This document shows, piece by piece, positions 36,235-50,350 of a stretch of 64,000 nucleotides of DNA. The stretch's first letter is position 1; each line of letters starts with the position of its first letter. Source of the DNA: Agelaius tricolor (taxonomy: Eukaryota; Chordata; Aves; Passeriformes; Icteridae); NCBI GenBank assembly GCA_023055355.1, contig JALJCS010000004.1, forward strand, positions 35,109,244-35,173,243. Reading direction: 5' to 3'. Made by a program: the position numbers and the translations under genes. The notes beneath the pieces are model-generated. The model did not search any database, was not told where the DNA came from, and saw only the letters and a list, made by a program, of their open reading frames with translations.

Positions 36235-39200
36235 CTGAAACATTAAGTATTTAATTATGAATACAGTAAGATTTGCTTGTTTATTAAGCATTAAACCAAA
36301 ATAGTAGACTCTAAACAAAAAAACAAGGCATTAAAAGTTAGATAATTTATTGAGAAAACAACTTCATAGAACTCACATAATTACCTTACTTTAATGTCTT
36401 ACTTGCAATGACCTTCTATCAGAAACAAATTAGTAATAGCTGAACAATGACATGTGTGATACTAATGCAACTGTGAAACCAAGGTAGTTTTTTTCTCATA
36501 AAAAGCTTAATTTAAAAGAAGAATGGAAACACAGAAATTAAATATTAAGTAAGACTGATTTGGAAAGGTCCAGCTTAAGTAAGAACAAAGATCCTTTATA
36601 ATCTTTCAAACATACATTTAATTATAATTCCATATCCAATTGCTAAAAATTATCTTTAAATTCAGGTAGTAGTAATTGGTTCAATTTAGTTATTTAAGAG
36701 AAAGTCAGCACATTAGAAACTGGTGAATTCAGTTAGTATCCAGCTCTCTAAAATATCAACATAAACTATTTGAGTAAAATTATTTGAATATGACTACAAA
36801 ATGGAACAGAAATGTAATTATATCCAAACATATGATGAAGAAAAAGTACAGAAGGATATGACATTCAAGGACATTTTAACAAAACTCACACTTTTCTATC
36901 AATATTCATTGTTTAGAAGAATGATTTGTTAGATGCTCACATTGATTAAAACACAACAGTAACTACAACTTAACACTGTGAGTGCCTTTTTACAGTATGT
37001 TCAGAAGCTGAAAATGCAGGCAAACAAAGGAGCACGGTACTTCAGGCAGAAATATGAAGCATCTGAAGCAACACTAACAATGAAAACAATGTAAAAGTCT
37101 CAAAAGGCCAATGTTTAGCTGCACATACAGCTCCAATCCAGAGGAAATAGTAGTACCAAGATGCTTGATAAGAACAATTAAAAAAATAAATCCAGCATTT
37201 TTATGCCCCGGAATGTGTTGCTGTCACAGAATAACAAATATGAAAGTAAAAATGGAACAGCTGATGAGTAAATAATAGGATATTTTGAAAGAGAACAAAA
37301 ATTGGCATACAACTTTTATAACAATCAGATTTATCTTGAGTAGAACATTCTATTTCAAATTGTTTAACTATTAGGCAAAAGCTTTACAAACTACATACAC
37401 AGACTAAGACTGCTTTTAAGCAGAGCATGGGGACTGACATAACACTGCTGAGAGATATGTGTACTTATTTAGGATTTAAACCTTCTCCATTAAGCTCTAC
37501 TGAAGAGCAAATGCTGAATAAATGAATGCAACTATGTTTATGTTAAAAGCCTGTTTCCCGCAGCATGTAATTAAAGGAAATGTTGTACAAAGCCAGTACT
37601 TTTGTCAAGCTCCTGTAAATGGAAAGATGGATAGCACTCAGAGAAGTGAATGCATTGCTTCATATTTAACCTTAACACTCTTGTCATTAATGGTTTGTCT
37701 AACTTGTTCTATAAAAGACAAGGTACTGCTCCATTGAAGTAAAATTAAAAAAATCAACTAAACCATGCTTTTCAGAACAGAAGATTCATTATTGTCGACT
37801 AATGTATTGGCATAAAGCAAAGTAACATCCTATCAAGTAAGGCACACATTCAATCTGCTTTTTCACCCCCCTTTATTTTTAACTCATGCTGTTTTATTGT
37901 TATAGGCAATTTGTACCACTCAGCATGACAGTGTAAACTGAATCAAGATTAATTTACATGCAAAAGAACACTTAGGAGAGCAGCGTGGTAAGCAAATGTA
38001 TTGTCTCGATTGCTGAGGTGGAAAAGAACCTGGAAATAAAAAAGGCTACTCTAATTAAGGAGCATCAAATATGATTGCTTGGGGTAGTCAATGGCCAGAA
38101 AATAGTAAATGTCCAACCATCTAAAGAATTAGCATCCTGCTTGTTAGGAAAACAAATTTTATATATACAATTTTAATAAAATTAGGTAAAGTATATGTTT
38201 ACTTAACCAAGATTGGGTTTTGGTGTTGGCTTGGTTTTTTTTAAAATGTGATTCAGGTATACACTTCTAAAAAAAAAGTTGACAAAATTATTTAAAAACA
38301 TGTCTCTTGAGAGAAAAAAAAAATCCTAAAGTAGTTTTAATTGCCTATTTTAAAAACGCCATCATAAAAATTCTGATTAATATTCAGCTATAACAATCAC
38401 CTGACACATTTAATATTGCTTGAAACACAAGAATCCAAGAAAACTCTAGCCTGAGCACAAAGCAAGAACTAGTCTGGGTTAGCCACCTGATATGATGAAA
38501 TAACTGTATGTATTTTAAATAATAAAAGAAGATTAAATTGGAAAAATTACAGTGATGGGTAACAAGGTATGCTAGCCAGCAAGACTAGTCCTATTCTGAA
38601 CTGAGGGAAAGAGAGTTTTGCTACTGAATTTCAAAAACAACAGACAAGTTGAAATCTGGATACAGAGCTCCCAACAGTAAATGTTCCACTCATGCAGAAT
38701 TCCTGCTATGGCAACTCGACTTTTCATGGGGACGCGATGTAAAACAGGGTTTAAAATTCTGAGTCCTAAAGGATCAGAAAAAATACTTGAGCAAAAAGGT
38801 AAAGAATGTTTAATATTTTAATCTATTTTAATCCGCTCATTCCTAATTTTCAATCACAACAGCTACTAATTCAGCTGCTTTTCCGGGGAACTACTTCACC
38901 AGAGGATTCCGAGCTCAGGAAGAAAGGAAAGGGGAGATGGTGCAGCAAAGCTAAGCATATCATGCACAGCATGTGGACAAAAACAGCTTTTGAGGTTCTG
39001 CTGCTACCACCACATAACATTCACAGACATGAATATTCAATAACCTGTCTGCTCCTCTCTCTTTATGCCATCAGGAAGAAAATGGACATACACAAATGTA
39101 ACAGACGATGTAAAACAGCAGAGTGTAATTGAATAAAGATGTGTAGCAATGAATTGTCTTCTACATAGCAGTATAATACCAGCTATTTTCTCTTTAGCAT

Positions 39201-41384
39201 TCTTATTAGGTTACACATGCAATTTAGATGTAAAAATCCTTAAAACCCATACATATTTTCATTCTCTCCTTGCATTTCTAATATTCTCCTCAAACACTTT
39301 AGTATTTTTTACCTATCTCTTTTGGTAACAAATAAAACCAGGCATCTCCAGACAGAGGACTTGAAACACATTCAAAACCAGCAAAACAAAACAAACAAAC
39401 AAAAAAATAAAAAAAAAAAGAAGAAAAAAGGAAAGAGCATGACAAGTGAAAAACAAGTTATATAAATCAGATTCATTTGGAGAATACAAGTAAATTGAAG
39501 TTAAACACAAAATAGAATCGCATATACCAACTTCTAAATTGCCCTGCATTTATTATTGTAATTTGGATTTTTCATTTAGCAAGAACACAAAGTAATTCTT
39601 CCCATATGCTATCTGTTCCTAAAGCTTTGTAATAAATACTAATGCAAAATGTAGAATTGAGACCTCTGTTACAAAGAATATTCTGATACAGCTGATATCC
39701 ATAAGAAAAAAGATGGAATAGGGAAGGTTTTTAAACCTGTAGTAAATTTGCCAGCCTGCAAAGTCCTGCATCAAAGAATGAATTCAGGAAGACAGAGCAA
39801 GCGATACAGAAATGCCAAGAGACCTTCATGGATTTACAAATACTTCATATAAACAAATTTTCAAATAGCTTTATTCAGAGTAGCCTTTCTGCTCTATTAA
39901 ACATAGCAAACAGCTGCCAGATTTATTCAGACAAATAATCAACAACCATAGAAGTAAAATGGCAGAAGAAAAAGGAATTTTGGCAACAACTCCACAGAGG
40001 ACCACAGCTATTCTCCAAGTACACTTCTTCTATGTGCTCATGGTTCTGTATGGCCAGTCAGGAGGAAAAAAAGCCCTCAGTCACAGTAAAGCATACAAAA
40101 ACTCTATCAAAATACCACAAAGCAAGCAAACATAAAAACAGGGAGGGAAGAAGCACCGTAACCTGCCTTCTTTTCACTACAACCTCAGCTACAATTTTTA
40201 GAAGGGAACAGTTTAAAATAAATGTACCACAGCCTTGTTCAATCACTCACCTTGGTTTGCTGAGCAGGTATAAAGCAGAGAGGCAGGCTTTAGCCAGCAA
40301 AGGGTAAGAACAGCAAATAAGTATCAATTGGTTATGAAAACAAAGCACAATCCTAACTTTTCACTGCAGCCATAAGCTTAACTGCAAATTATCTAGACAG
40401 TATTTAAACTACTTTCTTAATAATTCAATAACACAAAAGCAAGAAATGCTCAAAGGCAATAACTAATAATACATAACATTACTCGTTGGTGTTCTTGACT
40501 GCTTGATGGATATACTGAGTTTCTGAGCCTTACACAGCAATGAGACAGGATCCCATGGGCATATTCTCATCTCAATGTGAAGAGACATACACATGTAAAT
40601 CCCCATACATTGAGATATATGAGTAAACACTACTACATTTGAGTGCATCCAAAATGTAACCACTTATATTTTAAAATATCCAAGAATCATATCCAAATTA
40701 AGGACAGCAGTATTGACTATTCCATTTAACATATGGTTAGGTCAAACCTAAGCACAATTTTAGGTAAAACCTAAGCACAGTGTTTTGAATAAAATATTCA
40801 AGTCACTAAAAGCTCTTATGGGGGTTTGTGTCTGGATTAGTATAAGAGACTTAAATTCTTCAATACTTAAATACTAAAACACAGTATTAGTAGAATGCAG
40901 AAGTATAAAAAACAGTGTTCCAACATGAGTAGTTTTTATATATGAAGTGTTTGAAAGTGAAAAGATTAAAACAATCTTCAAAGTAGCTAAGGAACAGGTA
41001 CATTAACAGTATTGAAAATTAGTATTGGAATAAAGAATAGTAAAGCCCGATGCAATACCAATGTATAAATGGTTCATTTCCTTGAGCTGGCATCACAAGT
41101 TTCTGTTTTTCTGCTGGTAGGAAAGGCATTCGCACTTCATGATGGGAAGCCGAAAGTCTTTGAGCCGAAAGACTTTTTTAGGGTAAAGTGTGGGCTTTGA
41201 TCCTTTAAAGTCTGCATCATATCATGGCACATCCTTCTCAAGATACTTTTAAACTACTAGTCAGAGTGAATACTAACAGTCTCAGCCACCTACAACTGGA
41301 AGCACTTTCTGTATGCTTGGAAATTGAAAGGCATGCAGCTCTCTTCCCAAGTAAATTTACTGAAGCTGCTGAAGTATTTCTCAC
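36235..41384 (-). other. AP3B1: AP3B1 intron between third-from-last and penultimate exons
   Basis: This 5.15 kb intron has a GTGAG donor and TTTCAG acceptor. It is AT-rich with no coding exon recognised. An A-rich low-complexity stretch lies near 39375-39440. Nothing else is identified. Confidence 0.85.
39375..39440 (+). repeat. A-rich low-complexity tract
   Basis: Runs of AAAC and AAAT units merge into poly(A) with scattered G within an AP3B1 intron. No adjoining retroelement body was recognised, so it is treated as simple sequence. Confidence 0.75.
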
Positions 41385-41482
41385 CTTGCTCCTTCTTAAA
41401 ATCTTTCTCTGACATAGTGACAGGCAGAAGCAGTTCTCCAACAGGGGGTTGAATGTTAACATTGAAGTGATCATCCTTTGTA
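41385..41482 (-). CDS. AP3B1: AP3B1 exon (third from last)
   Basis: This 98-base exon has a TTTTCTAG acceptor (AG at 41484-41483) and a GTGAG donor beginning at 41384. It completes a Cys codon with its first T, then encodes [20 protein letters not shown] and [10 protein letters not shown], and leaves a single G of a Gly codon at the donor. These motifs are well-conserved AP3B1 ear sequence. Phase is 1+96+1 bases, matching both neighbours. No frameshift or stop is present. Confidence 0.95.
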
Positions 41483-43890
41483 CTAGAAAAGAGAAATTAC
41501 AGAGAATCAACCAAGTTCTTCAACACTGATTAATAAATACACATATATCAGTTTCAAATTTTCTGTAAAATCACGAAAAAGTATAAGAACTACCTGTACG
41601 ATTTCTAACTTATAAATTTGAAAGCTAACTTCTTACATTAGTAAAGCCGATCCATTTTTCTCCTGTACAAATGTGGTAGGCATAGTCTTGCATTTCTGAA
41701 AATGTAACTTTTATTCAAATCAATGTTTTTTTGTGATCTACAAAGCATCACACTCCATCTAAATGCTTGCAAAGGACAAATTATTGTGCATGTCTCAAAT
41801 CCTTTGAGAGAACTGTTATGCATTCTGTCATCAGCTACAGCTGTTCTAGAAATAGGGGTAAGCATAGAAAATATGTAATTTCAGACAAAAGGATGATATT
41901 GTCTGGGAAAAAACCCAGAAACAAGCCAAACAATAAATACATTAGTAAAGAAGAAATATTTTTGATAACTTCAGTTTTACAGTATTTGGTATATTTAAAC
42001 AAAATCACAGAGCATACTGGTTAATGTAAAAGCATGCTGGAAAACTGCAGAACATTTGTTAAATGGCAGAGTTAAAAAATACTATCACTAGAAACACGAT
42101 ACTATCAAATGTTACACATTTCTCCTTAAGAAATAAATATCATACAGTGAACTTCCTCTCCCTATCCATTCAATTCCCTATTTTCCAATTATTTTGTCTG
42201 AGACTTCTTCAAATCTACAGGAACTCAAGATACATTCACCCTGCTATGTTTCATTGACTAACTGTACCATAAGGGATTTGCCTAGCAATTCAGGATCAGT
42301 ACATCCAGTCAGAATCTCTGTTAATTCTTTAAGGCCTGAGAAATTTTTAGAAAAGAACACTTTCCTTTTTTTTTCTGGTGTACCAAATAGTCAATATATA
42401 TTGATTGGTGATATGCCTCAGATATCTTACTTAAATATAATGATACAATCATTAGAATGGAAAATACATTTCATCCATTAACATCCATGCTATTCAAATT
42501 AACCTAAAATATGTGCTACTGATATTTTATAACTCTGCAACTTCAAAGTTCTGAAACAAGATAGACTAATGGAAAGCAAACACCACTATAGATCAATAAT
42601 ATAGAAAACACACGTCTCCCTCCTAAAGATGCAAGACAAGCCACCTGGAAACAGAGAGGCATTTTACAGTCCTTCTACTCACAATTCTAATACTTACTGT
42701 AATTACCCTTTACAAAAGGAAATGCTTAGGAACTAGTACATTCTTATTTTCTAGCTTCCGATGTGTTATAGTTATGCTTATGAGTGCAGTCTCAAGTATG
42801 ACCTGTTCAAATAAAATGGGACATTTATACTAACTTCTCTGAGAACTGCTATTTAGTACACATACAGGGGAACAATCCCTTCAAACTCCCAGTACTTCCT
42901 TTATAAAAAATCAGTTATTAAGTGCTGCTTTTAAAAGCTAACAAATTCAAACTTTTTTCCCCCTGTACTAATTTCCTCCCCTGTACTACCTTAAATGCCA
43001 TCTGTCTTGAAAGTCATTATTATAATAAAAGAGCAGGGATTGTTTGATTATCTAGCCCGATTAAGTGCACAGTAAAATAAGCAAGAACTATTTTTTCTTT
43101 AATTTTTCTTTTGAAAAGTGATTAAGAACTCAATCATCTTAAGAGCTGATGGAAGGGTCTTTAATCAACTGCCTCATTAATCTTTTGCTATTCATACGTA
43201 CTACTTGGACTATAAGACTAACACTTTCAACAATACCTTCATTGACACTCTTCAACTGATTGTTCAACCAATCTTATGATTCATATTTAAGCAAGATGTA
43301 CTCTATATAATTCAGCATGAAACAGATAAACCATTTTGTGTACAATGATTTATGTCCCCCATTGACTGGAGAGATGCCATTTGTACATAAACTTGACTTA
43401 TAACATCAATTATTAGATTGCTTTAATGCTTATAACAATATTTCCACAACAAGAAGGAATAAAAGCATGAGTACAGCTTGGATTTTTTATGTCCATAACT
43501 GCTCAAGAAGACCACTTGACACCTCTGCTGTTAACAAACATGCCACTTCCATTTCCTCTATTGAAGAAATAGCTAATATATATTCTTTGATAAAACTCGA
43601 ACTCTCCATAGCCTACAAACAGAAATTCTGATTGCTATTTGTTCTTCAAAACCACTTTGTTCTTAATTTCACTTTAGTCAGCATCTGAGTTACTTTGCAC
43701 TACTTTAATTCCAGTGTGCTACAGTAAATTTCTTTCTCATCTACAGAAAATCATCCTTTCTTATAGGTTCTCTTTATCAGACACTTCACAGATTAAATAT
43801 ACAGCTTTTGTTTGGTGATCTGCATCTCTTTTATTACATCTTTATATTAGAGAGCTCATAATATTTAATTTAACAAAAGTTACTTCATAA

Positions 43891-44022
43891 TTCCATAGAA
43901 CCACAACATGAAGGGGCATTAGAAATCACCTGATTCTACCTCCTGCTTAAGCGAGGGTCACCTTAGCTCACTTTGTTCATGGTCTTGTCCATTTGAGCTC
44001 TGAGTATCTCCAAAGATGGAGA
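43891..44022 (-). mobile_element. Old CR1-like 3' fragment
   Basis: CATAGAACCACAACATGAAG, followed by GGGGCATTAGAAATCACCTG and later GAGTATCTCCAAAGATGGAG, keeps the order of motifs in reverse-complemented CR1 3' ends. It is heavily diverged and sits in an AP3B1 intron. Confidence 0.6.
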
Positions 44023-45265
44023 TTTTATCAGATATCTAATGAAGAAATTTGCGAATAAAATTGAGGCTTCAAATACAAATACTTAACTTCCCCCAATACC
44101 TAGTGAACTAAATTTCAGTGTATTTAACTTATTCATTTATATTTTCAAGAATCTCATTAATATAAATTATGTTTATACAAAAAATTACATTCACTTATAA
44201 AAATCTACTGGACAACTGGTTCAAGCTGCACTGAAGCATCTCTCAGGTGGTGTTGCTTTAACTTTTCTGAAAGATCAAGGTGAAGTAGCTTACCAGAAAA
44301 AATACCCAAAGTTTCTCAGGGCAACAGAATGTGGTTTTTGATTTCAAAAATTAAACACAGTGTTTTCTGGTAGTAGCATGTGCAATAAATTAGTAAGTTA
44401 CAGCCTTAGAGGAACATGAATACTTAATGAAAAGTTCTTAGAGGGAAGCTTTTTTTTAAAAGGATCAAACAGCTGGGGATGTCTGATAACAGTACCTTTC
44501 CAACAGCAGCTTGCAAAATCTGTTATGTATTTAATTGTGAACTTATGGGCAAATGATATTACACATTGTTACTCTTACTGACTCCTTAAAAACTGCTAAA
44601 CTGTACATATTATATTTTTAAAAGACTAACATCACTTTCATGACTCAATTGCAAGTATCACATGAATTTATCTTCTGATGCACACATCAGGATGAACAAA
44701 AGAGAGACAAAGACAATAATGCTCCCACAGGAACAAAGGGAGACTTACTAGCTCCACGATAACTGACACTGCAAGACTAAGATTCAGCCCTTCAGAAGAT
44801 GCACAGTTTAAAGATTTATGCACATGTCTGTAGCTAGCACTTGCCATTTGAAACTCTTGGCTATTCCTTCTCTCCTCTCAGTTTAGTTGCTTTTCTTTTA
44901 AAGAATTGGCTTTGAAGGGCTCCTGGTAAAGAAGTTGTCTACCATAACAAAAAACTTTAAAACAGTGATGGCAAAATCTTCTTTAAAACTGAAGTAAATA
45001 ATGCTAACACTTGCAATGACTTCTTTTAAAATTCCACAATAGCAGTGGTTAAAGTTTTAACTTCCAAGGCTTTTAATAAATTAGTATTCTAATAAGACTG
45101 GGAATATTCTTCTTGCTCTTTATACTATCCTTTTTTGTTTCACTCCTAGCAGCAGCTTGTCCCAGAATATATCTTTCCCAAACCAGCTTACTGTTTTTGT
45201 CTTGTATTCACAAAAATCTCCACACATGTTAAAAAAAAGAACATGAGAGGAAGAGCAACACTAAG

Positions 45266-45296
45266 AGAGAATTAATTTCCTGCAAATTAATTCTCT
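45266..45296. repeat. Perfect 13-base inverted repeat
   Basis: AGAGAATTAATTT (45266-45278) and AAATTAATTCTCT (45284-45296) are exact reverse complements around the spacer CCTGC. It lies in an AP3B1 intron with no element around it recognised. Confidence 0.85.
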
Positions 45297-48200
45297 AGAA
45301 AAGTATAGGGGACTTGACTTCTAGTCTTGCTGAAGAAAGGAAAGGACTGCATCCTGCTTTTGCATGAGAAAAAGGCCAAAGCAATACAACAAATGAAAGC
45401 AGTTGTTCATGTCCAGCCTTGTTTTTTCCAGGTCAGTTATTTATCTTGGCATAATTGTGTTCTGGAATAGGGCCAACTGACTACTTTAGAGTAATGAAAT
45501 AAAGAGGAGAGTACCAGATTGCTTGTCTTACATTTATAAGCAACTTGGTGATCTGCTGACAAAGCACTAGGGAAGGAAACAGCAAGAAAAAAGTGAAAAT
45601 GCAAGTGACAGTGATGTGAAGAAAATCCTGCATCTCTAACATTAGCTTTTAATATATTCCATAACATATTCCACTACATAATTTTAATCAGATGCTTTTG
45701 TGGAAGCATCTACACCTGAATGCATGCTTGCACTCAACAGAAATACTGACTGCTACCCAACCAACCCTCTTCATTTACTTGCTTTGCAGGTAGAAGTTCT
45801 GCTTGGGAAGATTTCTACATCAACACAGAGTGAAGTGAGCAAATTTCATGCTGCAAAAAATCTCTTCCATTGAAAATAAAATTCAGAGCAAAAGCTTCTA
45901 AAATAAGATGAAACCTGCAGAGAACAGACTGAACAAAGTTTTAAAATCTCATTCACAGAATATACTTCTTTTAAGAAATTCCTAGATTCTTTCTGCTACA
46001 CCAAACTCTTCTGGAGTAATCAGCAAAATGTTTTCTTTATATAGTACAGGACAGACGAAATGAACAGACATACAAGAGTATGTATTCTCCTCATTAGAAG
46101 GAGCGGGTCCTTCTGATGACACTGGGACACTAAAAAATGCCAATATAAGGTAACCAGCTAAAAACCTCTGTCATGTCACACAATTTTCCAATTACCTAAT
46201 TATTTTGAAAAAGAATGAAAGGCACAAAAGCCATTGCTTTCATTTCATTTTTCTTCTTGGGAGCTCTGGTTGTGTTTTTTTGCACTTAAACCTTGAGAAA
46301 ACTAGGGAGAGGAAATGCAAAGTCAAAACTAGGGAGAGAGATGCATGGCATGGACATCTCCCCTACACCAAACAGCTTCAAAGAAAGCTAAACAACTCCC
46401 TGCGTACTTTTCAAAAGAACAGAAAAAAGAAGAGAACCAGGCTCTCAATAACTTAATTTTATCTTTAAAGCTGTGGTTCTTTTATGGTTTTGGGAACAAC
46501 TAAGGTAATTTGGAAAGAGAGGAGGAAAAGAATAAGAAAGAAAACATAAAGATAAGCTTTCAATGTTATAAAAAGGACATCTCCTCTTCACCTTTAGTTT
46601 TTCATCACGCCTACAAGAAATTGGAGATTTGCCTACTGAGTTATACAAACAGACAGAAATTCATAATGCTAAATACACATACAAAAATAGAGTAAGGGCA
46701 TGTAAGGGCTATAACTCTCTGTCTCTATAACCTTCCCTGTCTTTCATCTCAAGGGATTCAAATATTTTCATTACAAGGATCCATGGGCAAAATTCTGACA
46801 TAGCAAAGCTCCCATTATTTGTTCAGACATCTCAAAAAACTAGTAAGCTGAGAGAAAGACTTGAGAATATCTGAAAAGCAGAGACATGTAAGACAATAAA
46901 GATAACACAAGTGGTAGGATTGTTGACATGGTGAACACTAGGAGCTCAAGGATTCAACAAAAACCACACTAACATGGAAATCTTTAACATCTGACATGGG
47001 GAAAAAAGGAAGTAATTCCACTGTCAGTGGAGTATTGCAGATACTCTGTTATATCAAGAATCCATTCCAACCTTTTCTCTGCTCAACTGATGCCTACCTG
47101 CTTAGCTAAGGCTCAGGTCTCTTACTTGGATGGTGGATATACTAAACTTTAACTAGAATTCAACAAGGTAGCAACCTACCTTGCATATGAGTTAGCCAAT
47201 AACAAATTGCTCTAAACTCCTAAGCTGTGTATATCCTGCTTGCAAAATGAGAACAAAGTAACACAAAAACAAAGAGTAACATTCAAAAAATCTTTTAAAA
47301 GGCTGAGTCCCTCCATTTATTCCTCTTTAACTTTTTGCTTGAGAGGCATTATCATGCAGAACACCAGTGTGGCTGAAATAGCTGCCTCTGGAAGGAGGTG
47401 GCGTAAGAAAAATAACAATGAAGAGATGTTCTCCTCACAAGTGCATGCTGTGAACATCCTAATATACATTCTAAATAAATGCATTAGGCACAGTTTTCAA
47501 GTTGAGGCATTTCACCCCACTTTAATTAGATGTGTGATCTTGGTAAGGTTTGCTTATCAGAAATAGTATTTGAGCAGGTCTTTCAAAGCTCATTCCTTCA
47601 AACCTCTATATTGCAGTTTCTCCTTTATTGTCCTTGACTTGTACAACAAATTCAGAAAAAGATCTAAATATTTTATGACTCATGTTAGTTTTTTTTCTTT
47701 ATACAGTTTGTATTTATTGAACCACCAGTACAACAGCACATCCCTAAGCTGAAGGGTAGTGTTTGCTATGCAAAACACACAGTCCATGATTGGCATCTAA
47801 GACCAATTGATCTACCCATTACCACTATGTCCCTACCCCCACAAGCTTTACTACAAAGCTATTGATTTAAACACTGCCGATCGGTTTCCATTTTCTGATT
47901 TTGGGCAGGCCAATTAAGAAAGTGAGTAATTGTGATTACACTGCTTCAGGATCAATTACATTTGATGCAAGATAAAGTGCTCCTCTTAGAACAACGTAAA
48001 GAAAATTCTTATGATCAGGAACACTTTACTGCTGAATATATTTCTAGCAAAAATGTAAAATAACTGACAACATCTTTCATAGACATATGTTAATAGGAAA
48101 TACAAGAATATAGACACCTTTGCGTGCACATTATTTCAACATTTTGACAAACTTCTAGAAGTCATTCCTTCTTTTGGATAAAAGCTTTTTGAAAAGTATA

Positions 48201-50265
48201 GTAAGTTACAGAGCCTGCAGCTGAGTTCTTTGAGACATTGCTCCCAAAACATCACACTGCACAGTTTCTTCAGTGATACTGAAGATCAGTAGGATTTTGA
48301 ACAAAATAAGTTTTCAGTGTAAAATAGCAAATTTAATGCAAATAATGTTTTACCTATTTTTATACTATTTTCTAGGAACTAACAGCAAAGAAACAAGGCC
48401 CTATCAATTAGTAAAAGAACAAAGCAAGCAATTCCTATTCTTAATTTAATTTTAAACTTAGCTTGAGCGCTTTTGTCATTGGACTCACATTGTCTAAATC
48501 ATTAAAATGAATACACCACTGAGGTCTGAGGCAAATCTATTTACAGTGATGTTACTCATAGTCTGCTTGGTGTTCAGGAATATTGATCTGTCTTGTTTGT
48601 CTAATAGGAAAATAATAAACAATTACTAGGCAATGTTGGAGAAAGTAATCAGTTTTTATATATCACTAATACAGCAGACCTCCCAAAACATAAAGGTGAT
48701 GATCTGCATAAAATCAATGTGTTATGCTACATTGCTTATCCTCATCACTGCTAAGATTCTTAGCAATAAATGGTGTAAGTTAAAAATCAAATCATTGGTA
48801 GACTGAAATGACATACTTGAAAGAAAAATATCTGCTTTATTTTAAAAATTATATTTCTGCTTGATAAACTATCAAGAAGATACTATTTTATAAAATTCAA
48901 AATTTATTTAGATAAAGAGAGTCAGAGTCTATGATTTTGAAGCAATTTTGAAACTGCACTGCCTAAAAGGGAAGCTCCTTCCAAACAAACATCAGGCAAC
49001 AGTTCAAAGCTGTTTCCAAATTCCAGCAGACAGCAAACAGACCAGCTATAAGAGCATGACGTGCATAAACTATATGCTGCAGAGATTTTGCTGGAAGTAC
49101 AAATATGTGTAAACTGACTATGCAGGAGCATCTACTGTACAAGGAAAAGTTTGAGAAATGGAAAGAAAAAATCCAATAGTAAAACCTCCTTGCCCCCAGA
49201 ACAAGAAATGTTATTTTAGCAGTGGTACTTTAGGAATCACTTGGGTACATCTCTATTATTAGGATTTTCATGCTATCTCCAGTAACTTGTCAGTTGAACA
49301 AGCTGTGCTTAGTAGCAGTATACTAAAATTGCTACAGAAATTTTCCAAAGGAAGAAGTACAGAACTTTAACAAAGGGCTTCCCTTAAACTGAAATGCAGC
49401 AATATGAATGTCTATTCAATATCCTTCTTTTTGTACTGAATATTGAAAGCTGTGTTTCTTGCAACAAAACATATAAAAAATCCATTATTTCAAAATATGT
49501 AAAAAAAATTGTGTAGACCTATATATGCTTTTGCACAGTTTAAAAACTACATAAACCTGACAATCCCCTAAAAGAAGGTTTCAAGTTTTCTCCCATCCAT
49601 TTCTCTCCATCCATTTTTTCCCAATGCTGAAATTAACCCATTTTCAAATGCTAGTTTGCAACAGAACTCTCACTGGGTGAACGAGTTCCCTGCTAGCCTA
49701 GGAGGCAGAAAGAGGATGTTGCACACGCCAATAATGAGCACAAAAAATGTAAATCAGGCATATTAGACAAGATTTAGTTGGCAAGCCAATTACTTGGTTT
49801 CGTTCTCACTATTGATTTAAAAGAATCTACAGTATTTCTTTGGTGGGCAAGTTTTGGGGTTGTTTTCAGGCAGTCATGTTACAACAACCACAAGCACCCA
49901 TAATAAAGACTCAGGGTAGTAAAATTGCTCACACTATGTGCCATTTTGACTTGTTGTTTCTTAAAAGGGAGAACACACACAAAACACTAAAGTAGAATGG
50001 TCAGACATGACTGCTCCTTTCCAGACAATGTTAACAAGAATCCCTAGAAGAGCGGGACAAAAAAATAAAGCTACTAAAAGTAAAACTGAACACTAATAAT
50101 GTGCTATTTCTCTTAAAACATCGTGGATGTATATAATGTTGTAAATTTTGTTTAATTCTTTGAATATTTAATAAAACAGTGAGTCTGATACCAAGTAGGC
50201 TTCCAATGAACACTAGTTTTACATTCCAGGAGCAAAAAATTACCTTCCCCCTCCCAAGAACTTAC

Positions 50266-50350
50266 CATAACTGGAAACTGGCTGTCTGGGTAGAATCACA
50301 GAAGTCAATCCCCATTGTAGCAGTAAAGGATCCTCCAGGCTCAAGGCACT
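50266..50350 (-). CDS. AP3B1: AP3B1 exon (fourth from last)
   Basis: This 85-base exon has acceptor GCAG at 50352-50351 and donor GTAAG at 50265-50261. With the G carried over from the preceding exon, it reads E-C-L-E-P-G-G, then GIDFCDSTQTASFQL, and ends with TG, two bases of a Cys codon completed by the T that opens the next exon. GIDFCDSTQ and ASFQLC are characteristic of AP3B1. Length (2+81+2 bases) and phases fit the flanking exons exactly. The Glu-Cys at the junction replaces Asp-Ser as I recall it in mammals. The residues form part of the beta-3A C-terminal region that follows the hinge. Confidence 0.95.

Larger units (their letters stand above)
41483..50265 (-). other. AP3B1: AP3B1 intron between fourth- and third-from-last exons
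   Basis: This 8.8 kb intron has a GTAAG donor and CTAG acceptor. It contains one weathered CR1 3' fragment (43891-44022) and a perfect 13-base inverted repeat at 45266-45296. The remainder is AT-rich unique sequence. Confidence 0.85.
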
